A stretch of 64,000 bases of DNA from Alcaligenaceae bacterium CGII-47 (GCA_019166125.1 JAHTBO010000007.1:125871-189870); one strand, 5' to 3'; positions 1 through 9,681 are shown, counted from the stretch's first letter. Notes: generated by a model not told the origin, from the letters alone. A program made the numbers and translations.

Positions 1-702
1 AAAACCCATACCCGCCTCGCCGATCAGGTTCTCGGCAGGAATCTCTAGATCTTCAAAAAACAACTCATTGGTTTCATGATTGACCATGTTCAGGATAGGT
101 CGAACGCTTAAGCCGTGACCGATGGCCTCGCGCAAATCAACCATAAAGATCGACATGCCTTCAGATTTCTTTTTAACCTGGTCCAAAGGTGTGGTGCGCG
201 CCAGTAGAATCATCAGATCCGAGTGCTGAACACGTGAAATCCATACCTTTTGGCCATTTATCACATAGCGTCCGTCCTTTTTCACTGCCGTCGTCTGGAT
301 CTTGGTCGTGTCGGTGCCGGTGGTCGGCTCGGTGACAGCCATGGACTGCAAACGCAAGGCACCGCTGGCAATGTCAGGTAACCAGCGCTGCTTTTGTTCG
401 TCAGAGCCATGGCGCAGCAAGGTGCCCATGTTGTACATCTGACCATGGCAGGCGCCTGAATTGCCGCCTGCCCGATTGATCTCCTCCATGATGACCGAGG
501 CCTCAGTGAGGCCCAAACCTGAACCACCATACGCCTGGGGGATCAGGGCAGCCAACCAACCTGCCTGAGTCAACGCATCGACAAACTCGGCGGGATAGCC
601 TCGGCTCTCATCAATCCGCCGAAAATAGGCATCACCGAACTGCGTACACAAGTCGCGCACCGCATCGCGTATATCCTGATACTGAGTCGATCCATCCGCC
701 AT
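1..702 (-). CDS. Acyl-CoA dehydrogenase, C-terminus cut by window edge
   Basis: The 234 visible codons are the N-terminal and middle parts of a flavin-dependent acyl-CoA dehydrogenase, which oxidises an acyl-CoA to the 2-enoyl-CoA and passes electrons to ETF. Visible marks are the helical N-terminus, VTEPTTGTDT in the FAD/substrate-binding middle domain, GQKVWISR, and NELFFEDLEIP near the cut. The catalytic C-terminal helical domain lies left of position 1. ATG at 700-702 follows GAGGT at a suitable distance. The gene runs in the same direction as the lyase/hydratase genes upstream, about 150 bases away. Methylsuccinyl-CoA or another C5 acyl-CoA would suit that context, but the substrate is inference. 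Family certain, substrate unknown. Confidence 0.9.
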   Translation of the reverse strand, partial: MADGSTQYQDIRDAVRDLCTQFGDAYFRRIDESRGYPAEFVDALTQAGWLAALIPQAYGGSGLGLTEASVIMEEINRAGGNSGACHGQMYNMGTLLRHGSDEQKQRWLPDIASGALRLQSMAVTEPTTGTDTTKIQTTAVKKDGRYVINGQKVWISRVQHSDLMILLARTTPLDQVKKKSEGMSIFMVDLREAIGHGLSVRPILNMVNHETNELFFEDLEIPAENLIGEAGMGF

Positions 703-742
703 CAGCTTACCTCATTCCGAATATTTATTGAATGATGCATTA

Positions 743-759
743 GGCGCTATCCAAGCGCC
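743..759. terminator. Hairpin between lyase and acyl-CoA dehydrogenase genes
   Basis: A perfect 6-bp inverted repeat (GGCGCT / AGCGCC) with a 5-base loop sits in the 149-base gap between the CitE-like gene and the acyl-CoA dehydrogenase gene. It has no T-tract on either strand, so it is at most a weak terminator or a processing/stability hairpin within the operon. Confidence 0.35.
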
Positions 760-851
760 GCCGCGTCGATGAACCCAAGGTTGATCCCGGCAATACGCTC
801 AGTCGAACCGAGATCGAGGATAAAGTCAGGCGCTTAGGCTTCCATCGAAGC

Positions 852-1670
852 TCAGCCGCCCGCGCGCGCCACAATACGTCGGGCGCGCTCGATAACGGGC
901 AAATCCACCATTCGGCCATCCTGCTTGAATGCCACGGTGCCGCTGCGCTCGACCTGTGCCATCACGCGCTGCGCCCAATCCAGATCCTGGTCAGAGGGCA
1001 GGAAGGCCTGGTGGATAACTTCGATCTGCCTGGGGTGGATGCACAGCATGCCGCAAAACCCCATATCGCAGGCCTGACGGGCCGCGACACCTAGACCTAC
1101 CGGGTCTGAAAAATCCGGATAGATGCTATCGAGTGGCGCCCCCAGCCCGTGCATGCGACTACGCAGCAAAAGCTGGAAACGCACCTGATTCAACACAATT
1201 GCCGCACTCTCTGTATCGGGCGTCACCCCAAGGTCCAACATCAGATCGAGCAGCCCAAAAGACAGACGGCGAACGCCCTGGACGCTGGCGATCTCATCCA
1301 ACACCTGGACACCCCGAGCCGTTTCAATCAACGGGATGACGCGTTTACCGGCCCCCACCACCGCGTAGACCTGCTCGGCCGACTCAGTCTTGGGTAAAAC
1401 AATCCCCACGACATTGGGCAGCTCTCGGCAAAGCGCCAGATCTTCCTCAAACCACGCCGTGGCGCCATCATTGATTCGCACCAGAAATGATGCCGCAGGA
1501 TGGGTCATCGAGAAATTCGATAACTCGGCGCGTGCGCGCTCTTTGGCCTCGTGCTCGACTGCGTCCTCCAGATCGATAATCACCGCATCAGCCCCACTGG
1601 CCAGCGCCTTGGCAAAACGGTCAGACCGTGTTGCCGGCACAAACAAGGCCGACCTCAGTTGTTCGCTCAT
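852..1670 (-). CDS. HpcH/HpaI-CitE family lyase, probable citramalyl-CoA lyase
   Basis: This 272-residue protein belongs to the CitE-like lyases, which cleave citryl-, malyl- or citramalyl-CoA with Mg2+. Visible marks are RSALFVPATRSDRFAKAL at the N-terminus, the DLEDAV metal/phosphate loop, VRIND with the conserved Arg, LIETARGV with the metal-binding Glu, GLLDLMLDLG with the conserved Asp, and CIHPRQIEV near the end. An upstream start would add 20 residues, but ATG at 1668-1670 is preceded by AAGGAG and begins 2 bases after the upstream stop, so it is preferred. Lying beside a MaoC-type hydratase and a class I fumarase/mesaconase, it probably splits (S)-citramalyl-CoA into acetyl-CoA and pyruvate. 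Malyl-CoA lyase activity cannot be excluded. Confidence 0.85.
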   Translation of the reverse strand: MSEQLRSALFVPATRSDRFAKALASGADAVIIDLEDAVEHEAKERARAELSNFSMTHPAASFLVRINDGATAWFEEDLALCRELPNVVGIVLPKTESAEQVYAVVGAGKRVIPLIETARGVQVLDEIASVQGVRRLSFGLLDLMLDLGVTPDTESAAIVLNQVRFQLLLRSRMHGLGAPLDSIYPDFSDPVGLGVAARQACDMGFCGMLCIHPRQIEVIHQAFLPSDQDLDWAQRVMAQVERSGTVAFKQDGRMVDLPVIERARRIVARAGG

Positions 1671-1672
1671 GA

Positions 1673-2503
1673 TCACTCCTTGAACTGCACACTCGCTTGA
1701 TGCGCCAGCGTGCCGTTTTGCTCGGCCCACAAGCTTGCGCCCGCCTCGCCATCAAGCCGGCCCGACACTTGAAACGTGCGCGATACGATCAGAGGCCGCA
1801 AACCACGATAGGAGAATGACTCAATTTCCCGCCCAGGATTGGCATGCAGACAAGCGCGAGACATGAACGTCGCAATCAGCGGTCCGTGCACCACCAACCC
1901 AGGATATCCCTCATGCTGGGTGATGTATGGCTCGTCATAGTGAATACGATGACTATTAAAGGTCACTGCCGAATAGCGAAACAACATCACCGGATCAGGC
2001 GTGATCGCCTCTGACCATTCGGGCGCTGGTGCGGCCTGATCCCCGATGAGTTTTGGCGGTGTTGGCTCACGATAGACCAGATCCTGCTCCTCGGACACAC
2101 ATAGCACGCCATCCTGGAAATACTCGTGCTGCACGGTGACGAACAAAAGTTTACCCGTGCGCCCCGTCTTTTCAACCACATTGCTTACGGTTGAGCGCCG
2201 CTCGCTGGGCACGCCAATGCGCAAGTTCTGCGCGAAATGCAGACGGCCGCCCGCCCACATACGATTGCGCCCCTCTGCCACCGGCAGAAACCCACCTGGC
2301 CCAGCATGACCGTCCCGACCCAAAACGCTATAGGGCTGAGCCGTAATAAACATTGCCCAATGCCACAGCAGTGGCAAGGCCTCACCCGGGCCAGGCGCCT
2401 GCTCATTCAGAGCCAGCGCTACCCGCTTGGCATGACTGATATCAATATTATCCGTACACGTCTCGGTACGCCCCATCCAAGCTTCAGGCCCCTCGCTCGT
2501 CAT
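1673..2503 (-). CDS. MaoC/HTD2-type acyl-CoA hydratase, probable mesaconyl- or itaconyl-CoA hydratase
   Basis: This 276-residue double hot-dog protein has an N-terminal FAS1/HTD2-type dehydratase domain and a C-terminal MaoC-like half. TFNSHRIHYD is the hydratase active-site region (Asp/His pair) and GLVVHGPLIATF is the following conserved helix. The GRTE opening and the length match the mesaconyl-C4-CoA / itaconyl-CoA hydratase group. The expected reaction is hydration of mesaconyl- or itaconyl-CoA to citramalyl-CoA, which the next gene's lyase would cleave. ATG follows AGAGGGG. The stop lies 2 bases before the lyase start, so the two are translationally linked. Family assignment is firm; the exact substrate is inferred from the neighbours. 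Confidence 0.8.
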   Translation of the reverse strand: MTSEGPEAWMGRTETCTDNIDISHAKRVALALNEQAPGPGEALPLLWHWAMFITAQPYSVLGRDGHAGPGGFLPVAEGRNRMWAGGRLHFAQNLRIGVPSERRSTVSNVVEKTGRTGKLLFVTVQHEYFQDGVLCVSEEQDLVYREPTPPKLIGDQAAPAPEWSEAITPDPVMLFRYSAVTFNSHRIHYDEPYITQHEGYPGLVVHGPLIATFMSRACLHANPGREIESFSYRGLRPLIVSRTFQVSGRLDGEAGASLWAEQNGTLAHQASVQFKE

Positions 2504-2542
2504 AATTTTCCCCTCTTTAACTCATATTGTAGAGACAATCCA

Positions 2543-4063
2543 TCAGGCGGGAGCCGGCACGATCTGTGCAATGCGTTGACGCCACTCACGCGGTCCAGTT
2601 TCGTGCACCGAAACACCCTGCGAATCGACAGCGACGGTCACCGGCATATCGCGCACCTCGAACTCGTAGATGGCTTCCATGCCCAAGTCTTCGAAGCCGA
2701 CGACACGCGCGGTCCGAATTGCTTTGGAGACAAGATAAGCAGACCCGCCCACAGCCATCAAATAGGCTGAACCATGGCGGCGGATCGACTCGATCGCCTC
2801 TGGGCCACGCTCGGCCTTGCCAATCATCGCCAGCAGGCCAAGCTCGCCCAACATCATGTCAGTAAAGGCATCCATGCGGGTTGATGTGGTCGGCCCTGCG
2901 GGGCCAACAACTTCATCGCGCACCGGATTAACCGGCCCGACGTAATAGATTACACGATCACGAAATTCAACCGGCACGGACTCGCCGCGTTGCAGCATCT
3001 CCTGGATGCGCTTGTGTGCCGCATCGCGTCCCGTGAGAATATGCCCAGAGAGCAGCAGACGTTGTCCCGGCTGCCAGCTGGCCACCTCTTCACGGGTGAG
3101 GCGATCCATATCCACCTGCTTGGACGCCTTATAGTCCGGCGTCCAATGCACATCCGGCCACTCGGACAGCGCTGGCGGCATCAACGCTGCCGGGCCGCTG
3201 CCATCCAGTGTGAAGTGCACGTGGCGCGTGGCAGCGCAATTAGGAATCATCGCCACAGGCTTAGAGGCGGCATGCGTCGGGCAGCTCATGATCTTTATAT
3301 CCAGCACTGTTGTGAGTCCGCCCAAGCCCTGCGCCCCGATACCCAAGGCATTGACCTTGTGGTAGAGCTCGATACGCAATTCCTCGAGCCTGCTCTGCGG
3401 GCCACGCTGCAGTAACTCGTACATATCGATATCCTGCATCAAGGACTGCTTGGCCATGAGCATGGCTCGTTCAGCGGTGCCACCGACGCCTATCCCCAAC
3501 ATGCCTGGCGGGCACCAGCCTGCGCCCATCTGCGGCACGGTTTTGAGTACCCAGTCGACCAGCGAATCGCTGGGATTGAGCATGACGAATTTGGACTTGT
3601 TCTCTGAGCCGCCGCCCTTGGCAGCGACCTGAGCCTGCACGATGTCACCGGGCACCAGCTCGACATGCAGCATACAGGGCGTGTTGTCTCCGGTGTTGCG
3701 CCGGGAAAACAATGGATCGTCGAGCATCGAAGCACGCAGCGGATTGTCGGGGTGGGTGTAGCCTTGGCGTACACCCTCATCGCAGAGCTCCTGCAAACTG
3801 CGTTGTGTATCGAAGCGCACGTTCATGCCGATTTTGAGGAATACATTGACTACGCCCGTATCCTGGCAAATCGGCCGATGACCCTCGGCACACAAGCGTG
3901 AGTTGGTAAGAATTTGGGCAATCGCGTCACGCGCCGCAGGGTTCTGCTCGCGTTCGTAGGCACGCGCCAGGTGCTGAATATAATCCAGCGGATGATAGAT
4001 GCTGATGAATTGGACCGCATCGGCCACAGATTGGATCAGATCATCTTCACTGATCGTAATCAT
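2543..4063 (-). CDS. fumA: Class I fumarate hydratase / possible mesaconase
   Basis: This is a full-length (506 aa) class I [4Fe-4S] hydro-lyase with an N-terminal alpha domain and a C-terminal beta domain in one chain. The cluster-ligand regions are visible: RPICQDTG near residue 85, and Cys residues in SCPTHAAS and IPNCAATRH. GPTTSTRMDAF and MIGKAERG are typical of the C-terminal domain. Class I fumarases interconvert fumarate and malate, and a Burkholderia xenovorans member is known to hydrate mesaconate to citramalate as well. Here the gene overlaps the upstream crotonase by one base (TAATG) and is followed by the C5-CoA hydratase and lyase, so a mesaconase role is attractive. It could equally be the housekeeping oxygen-sensitive fumarase. 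Good Shine-Dalgarno (GGGAAGG). Confidence 0.88.
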   Translation of the reverse strand: MITISEDDLIQSVADAVQFISIYHPLDYIQHLARAYEREQNPAARDAIAQILTNSRLCAEGHRPICQDTGVVNVFLKIGMNVRFDTQRSLQELCDEGVRQGYTHPDNPLRASMLDDPLFSRRNTGDNTPCMLHVELVPGDIVQAQVAAKGGGSENKSKFVMLNPSDSLVDWVLKTVPQMGAGWCPPGMLGIGVGGTAERAMLMAKQSLMQDIDMYELLQRGPQSRLEELRIELYHKVNALGIGAQGLGGLTTVLDIKIMSCPTHAASKPVAMIPNCAATRHVHFTLDGSGPAALMPPALSEWPDVHWTPDYKASKQVDMDRLTREEVASWQPGQRLLLSGHILTGRDAAHKRIQEMLQRGESVPVEFRDRVIYYVGPVNPVRDEVVGPAGPTTSTRMDAFTDMMLGELGLLAMIGKAERGPEAIESIRRHGSAYLMAVGGSAYLVSKAIRTARVVGFEDLGMEAIYEFEVRDMPVTVAVDSQGVSVHETGPREWRQRIAQIVPAPA

Positions 4064-4830
4064 TACCTTCCCTTCCAGGCTGGCGCGCGTTTTTCAGCAA
4101 AGGCAGTCGCCCCCTCACGCGCATCCTCAGATACAAAAATATGTGCCACGCGTGGGCGTTGCAGGTCAAACATATCCGCCGCACGCCAGTTACGCGACTC
4201 CGCAATAATGTGTTTGGCAGTGCGTACGGCCAATGGGCCGTTGGCCGCGATGGTACGCCCAAGCGCTAATGCGGCATCCAGTGCATGACCGGGCTCAACC
4301 AAACGATTAACCAAGCCATAGTGGTGCATGCGAGCGGCCTGCATCAACTCACCCGTGAGCACGACCTCCATGGCGATATGGTATGGAATGCGCGCTGGCA
4401 AGCGCAACATGCCACCCGAGCCCGGCACAAGGCCACGACGCACTTCAGGCAAACCGAATTGGGCGCTTGTCGAGGCGACGATCAGATCGCAGGACAAGGC
4501 CAGCTCACAGCCTCCCGCCAGGGCATAGCCCTCGATCGCGGCAATCAGGGGTTTGGCCGGTGGACGCTCACACAATCCGGCAAAACCACGATCCCCGACG
4601 TAAGGGCGCGCGCCTGTTTGTGCAAAAGCCTTCAGGTCCATCCCCGAGCAAAATGTCTGACCTGCACCGGTCAAGACACCCAGATCAACCTCATCGCTGG
4701 CATCAAGCGTATCCATCGCGGCAGCAATCGCCTGTGCGGTCTCCAGATCGATCGCATTGCGCGCCTGTGGACGATTGATCGTCATGATCTGGATGCGATC
4801 CACGACCCGCACCTCAAGCACATCACTCAT
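4063..4830 (-). CDS. Enoyl-CoA hydratase/isomerase (crotonase) family protein
   Basis: This 255-residue crotonase-fold enzyme carries the oxyanion-hole segments (CSGMDLKAF; ALAGGCELAL) and both glutamates expected of true hydratases (GGCEL and FGLPEVRRGL). It probably hydrates a 2-enoyl-CoA, but crotonases also isomerise, hydrolyse or decarboxylate, so the reaction is open. Two adjacent ATGs exist; AAGGGG is too close to the first and well spaced for the second (4828-4830), which I chose. It is the first gene of the five-gene catabolic operon and is divergent from glyQ across a 247-base gap that must hold both promoters; I see no convincing consensus there and no adjacent regulator gene. Confidence 0.85.
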   Translation of the reverse strand: MSDVLEVRVVDRIQIMTINRPQARNAIDLETAQAIAAAMDTLDASDEVDLGVLTGAGQTFCSGMDLKAFAQTGARPYVGDRGFAGLCERPPAKPLIAAIEGYALAGGCELALSCDLIVASTSAQFGLPEVRRGLVPGSGGMLRLPARIPYHIAMEVVLTGELMQAARMHHYGLVNRLVEPGHALDAALALGRTIAANGPLAVRTAKHIIAESRNWRAADMFDLQRPRVAHIFVSEDAREGATAFAEKRAPAWKGR

Positions 4831-5077
4831 CATTTCCCCTTGAAATATATTTATATCGTGCATTCGATATCAGTATTAATGGATTCTATCTTACCTATCA
4901 TAAGGTCGATTTGCGTCACTCGACGAGCACGTTCAATAGCGCTCGGACTGGTTGCGCGCAGCCCCTGTACCGATTGACGCTAAAATCAGTCAGATAAGCA
5001 ATATTCGATTTACCGCAGCAAAAATAATGCAATCCAATTTGCACCCGCACTGCATACCAATAAGCCAACACTTAATC

Positions 5078-6058
5078 ATGCTCACCTTCCAGCAACTTAT
5101 CCTGACACTCCAACACTACTGGGACAGGCAAGGCTGCACGCTCTTGCAACCCTACGATATGGAGGTTGGTGCGGGCACCTCGCACACTGCGACCTTTCTC
5201 AGGGCAATCGGCCCTGAGCCCTGGCGCGCCGCCTATGTCCAGCCTTCACGCCGCCCCAATGACGGGCGCTACGGGGACAATCCCAACCGCCTGCAACACT
5301 ACTACCAATTTCAAGTAGTGATCAAGCCCGCACCACCCAACATTCTTGATCTGTATATCGGCTCACTCAAGGAACTGGGCATCGACCCGCTAGAGCACGA
5401 TATCCGCTTTGTCGAGGACGACTGGGAAAACCCGACGCTAGGTGCCTGGGGCCTGGGCTGGGAGGTCTGGCTCAATGGCATGGAAGTGACGCAGTTCACG
5501 TATTTTCAGCAGGTCGGTGGCCTGGATTGCAAGCCAGCCACGGGCGAGATCACCTACGGCTTAGAGCGCCTGGCCATGTACCTACAGGGCGTAGAGAGCG
5601 TCTACGATCTGGTGTGGACGAACGGCATAGACAGTCAGGGCCAGGCGCATCCCGTGCTCTACCGCGACGTGTTTCATCAAAATGAGGTCGAACAATCCAC
5701 CTACAACTTCGAATCGGCAAACGTCGCCATGTTGCTCGCACACTTTAATGATTACGAGGGCGAGGCCCAGCGCCTGATCGCCCTGACTGAACCCCAGGAC
5801 ACGAACCTCGTCACCCCAGTCGCTGCCCCCTTAGCCTTACCCGCCTACGAGGCGACCTTGAAGGCGGCCCATACCTTCAATCTGCTGGACGCTCGTGGCG
5901 CCATCAGCGTCACCGAGCGTGCTGCCTATATTGGTCGTATCCGCAACCTTTCACGTGCTGTGGCGCATGCCTATTATGATTCGCGCGAGCGACTCGGCTT
6001 TCCGATGTTGCCCGTATCCGCGCCGAACGCGACTGCCGATCAAGAGGCCACAGCATGA
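5078..6058 (+). CDS. glyQ: Glycyl-tRNA synthetase alpha subunit
   Basis: This is the catalytic alpha subunit of bacterial-type tetrameric (alpha2beta2) glycyl-tRNA synthetase, which activates glycine with ATP. The 326-residue chain has class II motif 2 ([17 protein letters not shown]), [13 protein letters not shown], and the conserved [20 protein letters not shown]. The open frame extends 42 codons upstream, but family proteins begin at [12 protein letters not shown], so ATG at 5078 is used. The stop overlaps the glyS start (ATGA), which gives coupled translation of the two subunits. Confidence 0.97.
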   Translation: MLTFQQLILTLQHYWDRQGCTLLQPYDMEVGAGTSHTATFLRAIGPEPWRAAYVQPSRRPNDGRYGDNPNRLQHYYQFQVVIKPAPPNILDLYIGSLKELGIDPLEHDIRFVEDDWENPTLGAWGLGWEVWLNGMEVTQFTYFQQVGGLDCKPATGEITYGLERLAMYLQGVESVYDLVWTNGIDSQGQAHPVLYRDVFHQNEVEQSTYNFESANVAMLLAHFNDYEGEAQRLIALTEPQDTNLVTPVAAPLALPAYEATLKAAHTFNLLDARGAISVTERAAYIGRIRNLSRAVAHAYYDSRERLGFPMLPVSAPNATADQEATA

Positions 6059-8292
6059 GCAGGCCAAGCCCCGAGTTGCACACCGAAATACGTCCGCTCA
6101 TCCTCGAGCTGGTAACCGAGGAGTTGCCGCCCAAGGCGCTTGACGCGCTGGGGCGTGCTTTTGCGGCAGGAACGCGCGAGGTACTCGAGCGCCTGGATTT
6201 GCTCGATAACGCGCTCTGCATCACTACCGATTACGCCACACCGCGCCGCCTGGCCGTCCACCTGAGCCATGTACGTGGACACGCGCCAGACCAGGCCTAT
6301 AGCGAAAAACTCATGCCCGCTCACATCGGCCTGACCAAGACGGGAGATATCTCTGCTGCGCTGGCAAAAAAGCTCAGCGCCAAGAATCTCTCACATCTTA
6401 GCGCCGCAGACCTCGTGCATCGATCGGATGGCAAACAAGACATCCTATACGCCGAGGGTTGGGCTGCTGGCTCGACCCTTACCGCTGGCTTGCAGGCAGC
6501 GCTTGATCACGCACTCACTTGCCTACCCATCCCCAAGGTTATGCAATATCAGTTGGCCGACGGCCAGACTTCTGTGAAATTTGTACGCCCTGCACACCGC
6601 TTGTTAGCCTTGTGGGGGACCGAGGTGATCCCTGTCTCAACGCTAGGCCTCACTGCCTCGCGTGAGACCTCTGGCCACCGGTTCATGGGTCAAGCCACGC
6701 TGTCGATCACCTCGGCTGACACCTGGCTTACGCAGTTACGTGAGCAAGGCATGGTCATCCCCGCCTTTGCCGAGCGGCGCACCGAGATTGCCCGACAACT
6801 GGCAGAGCACGCGACGGCACTTGGCGCGACGATCGGCGATTCGCCCGAGGTGGTGGCACTGTTGGACGAGGTCACCGCCTTGGTGGAGCACCCGAGCGTC
6901 TACGCGGGTGCTTTTGACGCTGCCTTTTTATCGGTGCCACCCGAGTGCCTGATTCTGACCATGCGTCTGAATCAAAAATACTTTCCGCTGTTCGATCTGC
7001 ATGAAGGGGCGGCAGGCGGCGCGCTCACCCATCGGTTTTTGATCGTGAGCAATATGCGTCCCGAGAACCCACGGCAAATCATCGAAGGGAATGAACGGGT
7101 TGTGCGCCCACGGCTGGCCGACGCTCAGTTCTTTTTTCAGACAGACCTCAAGGTCCGTCTGGCAGATCGGGTCGAGGGTCTAGCGCACAGCGTCTACCAC
7201 AACAAGCTGGGCAGCCAACTAGAGCGCATCGGACGCATGCGCCAGATCGCGACATGGCTGGCCCAGGCCTTGGGTGCTGCCGCCTCGGACGCGGATAAAG
7301 ATATCATCACCCACGCAGATCGTGCGGCCTTGCTCGCCAAAGCTGATCTCGGTACCAATATGGTCGGTGAGTTCCCCGAATTGCAAGGCATTATGGGCGC
7401 CTACTACGCCGCTGCTGACGCCGAGCATCCGAGTGTTGCCCAAGCGCTACGCGATCAGTACCGGGTACGCCTGGACACCGCCATTACCGCCCAGACACTC
7501 ACTTCCGCGATTTTATTCATGGCAGAGCGCGCCGAGACACTAATCGGTATTTGGGGTATTGGTCTGGCACCCACGGGCGAACGCGACCCCTACGGCCTAC
7601 GCCGGGCCGCCTTGGGCCTGATCTGCGCCTACGAGCAGTTGACGGCGGGCGGCTATCTTTCAGTCAGCGAGGACAGCCCGGCGCGCTTGTCAGCCTTGCT
7701 CACGCAGGCAGCCGCCACGTTCAAGGCGGGCATTCTCGCACCGGACACCGTCGATGCGGTACGCGCCTTCGTCTACGAGCGCTATCGCAATCAGCTCAAT
7801 ACCGAGCTGGCTGAACATCCTTTCGGACGTCAATCCGTGGATGCCGTGCTGGCGCTCCAGCCCCCCTTGCATCAGGTGCGTGCCCGCGTCGAGGCCTGTG
7901 CAAACTTTGCCGCTCGTCCTGAGGCACAAAATTTGGCGGCTGCCAATAAGCGCGTTAGCAATCTACTAAAAAAATCGACTGGGGCACCAGGCAGGGTTCA
8001 AGGCGACCCGGCGGGTGCGGGCTTTGATCCTGCTCTTGCGGTCGAACCCGCCGAGCAGGTGCTCTACGCGACGATTACCCGACTGGCACCCATCGCTCTG
8101 GCGCAGGCACAGACCGGGGACTTTGCAGCCAGCCTCAGCACGCTGGCTCAGGCACGCGAGCCCGTTGACAGCTTCTTTAAGGACGTCATGGTGATGGCCG
8201 AGGACCCCACCCTACGCACCAATCGGATTGCGCTACTACACGCCCTGCATCAGTTGATGAACCAGGTCGCTGACATTTCCAGGCTGGCCTGA
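6055..8292 (+). CDS. glyS: Glycyl-tRNA synthetase beta subunit
   Basis: The 745-residue beta subunit handles tRNA binding and partners GlyQ. Family marks include [15 protein letters not shown] at the N-terminus, GETSGHRF-like text ([10 protein letters not shown]), PSVYAG, the [17 protein letters not shown] segment, and [10 protein letters not shown] with the [14 protein letters not shown] block. A C-terminal anticodon-binding region contains NRIALLHAL. It is longer than the roughly 690 residues usual in Enterobacteria, partly from a loop at about residues 640-670 ([19 protein letters not shown]). It overlaps glyQ by 4 bases and lies 17 bases before gmhB. Confidence 0.97.
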   Translation: MSRPSPELHTEIRPLILELVTEELPPKALDALGRAFAAGTREVLERLDLLDNALCITTDYATPRRLAVHLSHVRGHAPDQAYSEKLMPAHIGLTKTGDISAALAKKLSAKNLSHLSAADLVHRSDGKQDILYAEGWAAGSTLTAGLQAALDHALTCLPIPKVMQYQLADGQTSVKFVRPAHRLLALWGTEVIPVSTLGLTASRETSGHRFMGQATLSITSADTWLTQLREQGMVIPAFAERRTEIARQLAEHATALGATIGDSPEVVALLDEVTALVEHPSVYAGAFDAAFLSVPPECLILTMRLNQKYFPLFDLHEGAAGGALTHRFLIVSNMRPENPRQIIEGNERVVRPRLADAQFFFQTDLKVRLADRVEGLAHSVYHNKLGSQLERIGRMRQIATWLAQALGAAASDADKDIITHADRAALLAKADLGTNMVGEFPELQGIMGAYYAAADAEHPSVAQALRDQYRVRLDTAITAQTLTSAILFMAERAETLIGIWGIGLAPTGERDPYGLRRAALGLICAYEQLTAGGYLSVSEDSPARLSALLTQAAATFKAGILAPDTVDAVRAFVYERYRNQLNTELAEHPFGRQSVDAVLALQPPLHQVRARVEACANFAARPEAQNLAAANKRVSNLLKKSTGAPGRVQGDPAGAGFDPALAVEPAEQVLYATITRLAPIALAQAQTGDFAASLSTLAQAREPVDSFFKDVMVMAEDPTLRTNRIALLHALHQLMNQVADISRLA

Positions 8293-8309
8293 CAAAAGAC
8301 CGAATCCTC

Positions 8310-8873
8310 ATGACAAAACTCCTGATTCTAGACCGCGACGGCGTCATCAATCATGACAGCGATGCCTTTATCAAATCACCCGAAGAGTGGAACGCGATCC
8401 CAGGTAGCCTGGAGGCTATTGCCCGCCTCTCGCACGCTGGCTGGCGCATTGTCATCGCCAGCAATCAGTCAGGAATTGGTCGGGGGTTATTTACCATGGA
8501 TACGCTCAGCACCATCCACACCAAGATGCGCCGCGAGCTCGCCCAGGCGGGTGGCGTCATTGAGGCTATTTTCATCTGCCCGCATCGCCCCGATGACGGC
8601 TGCGCCTGTCGCAAGCCTGCCAACGGCATGTTCAGCGATATTGCACGACGTCTGGACATACCGCTCATCGGCGTGCCTGCGGTCGGCGATAGCCTGCGCG
8701 ATCTCCAGGCTGCATCCCAGAGTGGCTGCGTGCCCTGGCTAGTCCTGACCGGCAAGGGTCAGGACACCTGGGCCGCAGCAGGAGAAAGCGGCGAGCTGCC
8801 TATGGGCACGCAGATCGCCGACAATCTGGCTGCCGTCGCTGACCGCCTGCTCGGGACACCCCCCAATGTCTAA
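8310..8873 (+). CDS. gmhB: D-glycero-beta-D-manno-heptose 1,7-bisphosphate 7-phosphatase
   Basis: This HAD-superfamily phosphatase of 187 aa removes the C7 phosphate of heptose bisphosphate on the way to ADP-heptose for the LPS inner core. HAD motif I is DRDGVIN (nucleophile and acid/base Asp), motif II is SNQSGIGRG, and a zinc-binding loop of Cys/His is visible in CPHRPDDGCACRKP. Motif IV lies in VGDSLRDLQ. It sits between glyS and plsC, a common betaproteobacterial arrangement, and overlaps plsC by 8 bases. Confidence 0.93.
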   Translation: MTKLLILDRDGVINHDSDAFIKSPEEWNAIPGSLEAIARLSHAGWRIVIASNQSGIGRGLFTMDTLSTIHTKMRRELAQAGGVIEAIFICPHRPDDGCACRKPANGMFSDIARRLDIPLIGVPAVGDSLRDLQAASQSGCVPWLVLTGKGQDTWAAAGESGELPMGTQIADNLAAVADRLLGTPPNV

Positions 8874-9681
8874 CCATCCCCATCACACGCCACGGGCAAC
8901 GTTACCGAACATTATCCGCTCGGCACTCTACATGGCGTTTCTCATCGTCACGGTCGTGCCCTATGCTATTTTTTGCACACTCTGTGCACCGCTACCACTA
9001 TCCTGGCGCTACACGATCACGATAGGTTGGCCCAAAATGGCACTCTGGGCGGCCCGATGGATTCTGGGTATCCGCTACGAGGTGATCGGTGCTGAAAAAC
9101 TCCCCACTGACGCGGTGAGCCCCCTGATTATTCTCTCTAAGCATCAATCCGCCTGGGAGACCCTGTTTTTCGCCGCACGCCTACCGCGTGATGTGGTTTT
9201 TGTTTACAAGAAAGAACTCCATCGTGTGCCATTTTTTGGCTGGGGCCTCGCCCTGCTCTCGATGATACCGATTGATCGAAAACGAGGTCGCGAAGCCTTT
9301 TCCCAGGTTGTCGCCATTGGCGGGCAGCGCTTACGGGAGGGACGTTGGCCCGTCCTGTTCCCCGAGGGGACACGCGTTTCCCCTGGCCAAGTTGGGCGCT
9401 ATAAGCAAGGCGGCGCTATTCTCGCCTGCCAGACAGGCACCCCGGTGATCCCGGTCGCCCACAATGCGGGCGAGCGCTGGCCACGCCAGGCCTTTATCAA
9501 GACCCCCGGTCTGGTCACTGTGTCCTTTGGTCCGCTCATGGACCCGACTGGCATGACCCCGCATGCGCTCAATCAGCAAGTTCAGGAATGGATCGAGACC
9601 GAAATGCAGCGGCTCAATCCAGAGCGCTACCATAATAAGCCACCGGTAGCCGGGCCCAATCCCAAACGTGATGCCTCGTAA
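8866..9681 (+). CDS. plsC: 1-acyl-sn-glycerol-3-phosphate acyltransferase family protein
   Basis: This 271-aa membrane-associated acyltransferase probably transfers an acyl group to lysophosphatidic acid to make phosphatidic acid. A hydrophobic segment spans roughly residues 16-42. Acyltransferase block I reads KHQSAWE, so the catalytic motif is H-X4-E at residues 93-98 rather than the textbook H-X4-D. Block III is LFPEGTR and block IV VIPVAHNAGERWP. It overlaps gmhB upstream and the metallopeptidase gene downstream, so the three are co-transcribed. A role in acylating another lipid cannot be ruled out. Confidence 0.87.
   Translation: MSNHPHHTPRATLPNIIRSALYMAFLIVTVVPYAIFCTLCAPLPLSWRYTITIGWPKMALWAARWILGIRYEVIGAEKLPTDAVSPLIILSKHQSAWETLFFAARLPRDVVFVYKKELHRVPFFGWGLALLSMIPIDRKRGREAFSQVVAIGGQRLREGRWPVLFPEGTRVSPGQVGRYKQGGAILACQTGTPVIPVAHNAGERWPRQAFIKTPGLVTVSFGPLMDPTGMTPHALNQQVQEWIETEMQRLNPERYHNKPPVAGPNPKRDAS

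Noticed and set aside
4831-5077. Consensus promoters for glyQ and the catabolic operon
   Set aside because: TTGACG near 4974 and TAGAAT-like boxes exist, but no pair has acceptable spacing on either strand.
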